A stretch of DNA of 5,580 bases from Gemmatimonadaceae bacterium (lineage in GTDB: Bacteria > Gemmatimonadota > Gemmatimonadetes > Gemmatimonadales > Gemmatimonadaceae), in contig JAICUE010000202.1 in NCBI GenBank assembly GCA_025936015.1, positions 1 to 5,580 on the forward strand. Direction: 5' to 3'. Under the pieces are notes generated by a model. The model was not told where the DNA came from. It was given only the letters and a program-made list of their open reading frames with translations, and made no database searches. Positions within the stretch are counted from its first letter, which is position 1. Each line of letters opens with the position of its first letter. Of the stretch, positions 5,340 through 5,580 are shown piece after piece. The position numbers were made by a program, and so were the translations under genes.

Positions 5340-5580
5340 CCGCGCCCCGATGCGCGGCCGCCTCACGGTCGCTGCCTGCGTGACGCTGGTCGCGTCAGCA
5401 GCTGCCGTCCTCACCGCCTGCGACAAGAACCGCACCGACGTCGCCGGCGGCGCGCAGCCGGCGAGCACCTTCTACATCGGCCCGCAGCCCGGTCCCGATC
5501 GCGCGCTCCCGGTCGCCGAGAACCCGTATCACGGCGACCGCACCGTCCTCGCCGAGGGGCGGCAGCTGTTCAACAAGTTC
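5323..5580 (+). CDS. Lipoprotein, probable c-type cytochrome (3' end outside window)
   Basis: The frame is open to the window edge and gives 86 residues. It starts at ATG 5323, overlapping the dehydrogenase by 17 nt, with a good ribosome binding site. Residues 11-33 are a lipoprotein signal: basic RGR, hydrophobic core, lipobox LTAC with Cys33. Asp34 is at the +2 position, which in enterobacteria favours inner-membrane retention; whether this holds here is unknown. Residues 36-65 form a low-complexity linker. The final segment NPYHGDRTVLAEGRQLFNKF is the kind of run-in that precedes a CXXCH heme site in many small cytochromes c, but the heme motif itself is not in the window. Cytochrome identity is therefore inferred from this run-in and from position, since a cytochrome c partner (XoxG/cL type) often follows the dehydrogenase. 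Likely role: electron acceptor of the dehydrogenase, feeding the upstream oxidase. Confidence 0.75.
   Translation, partial: MSSHSDRAPMRGRLTVAACVTLVASAAAVLTACDKNRTDVAGGAQPASTFYIGPQPGPDRALPVAENPYHGDRTVLAEGRQLFNKF

Overview
This window is a dense, single-strand (+) gene cluster from a GC-rich bacterium. It joins a heme-copper cytochrome c oxidase locus directly to a PQQ alcohol dehydrogenase locus. The gene order, the soil-type lanthanide methanol dehydrogenase and the general protein flavour fit Gemmatimonadota or a similar soil phylum. That assignment is inference; no rRNA or marker gene is present.

Layout: (1) 2-979, C-terminal part of cytochrome c oxidase subunit I (ctaD), with the CuB, heme a3 and heme a histidines. 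(2) 976-1623, subunit III (ctaE), five-helix form. (3) 1601-2107, an unrecognised three-helix membrane protein in the slot where caa3 operons usually carry the small subunit IV (ctaF). (4) 2107-3372, CtaG-type oxidase assembly factor fused in frame to a C-terminal class I cytochrome c domain that resembles the one normally found on subunit II of caa3 oxidases. (5) 3414-5339, a XoxF-type PQQ methanol/alcohol dehydrogenase with the Asp-Tyr-Asp lanthanide signature and a lipoprotein signal peptide. (6) 5323 to the window edge, start of a second lipoprotein that looks like a c-type cytochrome, cut just before its expected heme motif.

Four of the five gene junctions overlap, by 4, 23, 1 and 17 nt. 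The only gap is 41 nt and holds a near-perfect Shine-Dalgarno sequence. This reads as one translationally coupled transcript. No promoter, terminator or RNA gene is visible, and no stretch over 300 bases lacks a gene.

Proposed working model (inference): alcohol (probably methanol) is oxidised in the periplasm by a membrane-tethered lanthanide-PQQ dehydrogenase. Electrons pass to the tethered downstream cytochrome c, possibly via the CtaG-fused cytochrome domain, and then to the co-encoded aa3/caa3 oxidase. Three further oddities stand out: the K-channel lysine of subunit I is replaced by glutamine; the octamer CGTTAGGC occurs seven times on both strands and accounts for every in-frame TTA codon I found; and both dehydrogenase-side proteins are lipoproteins.
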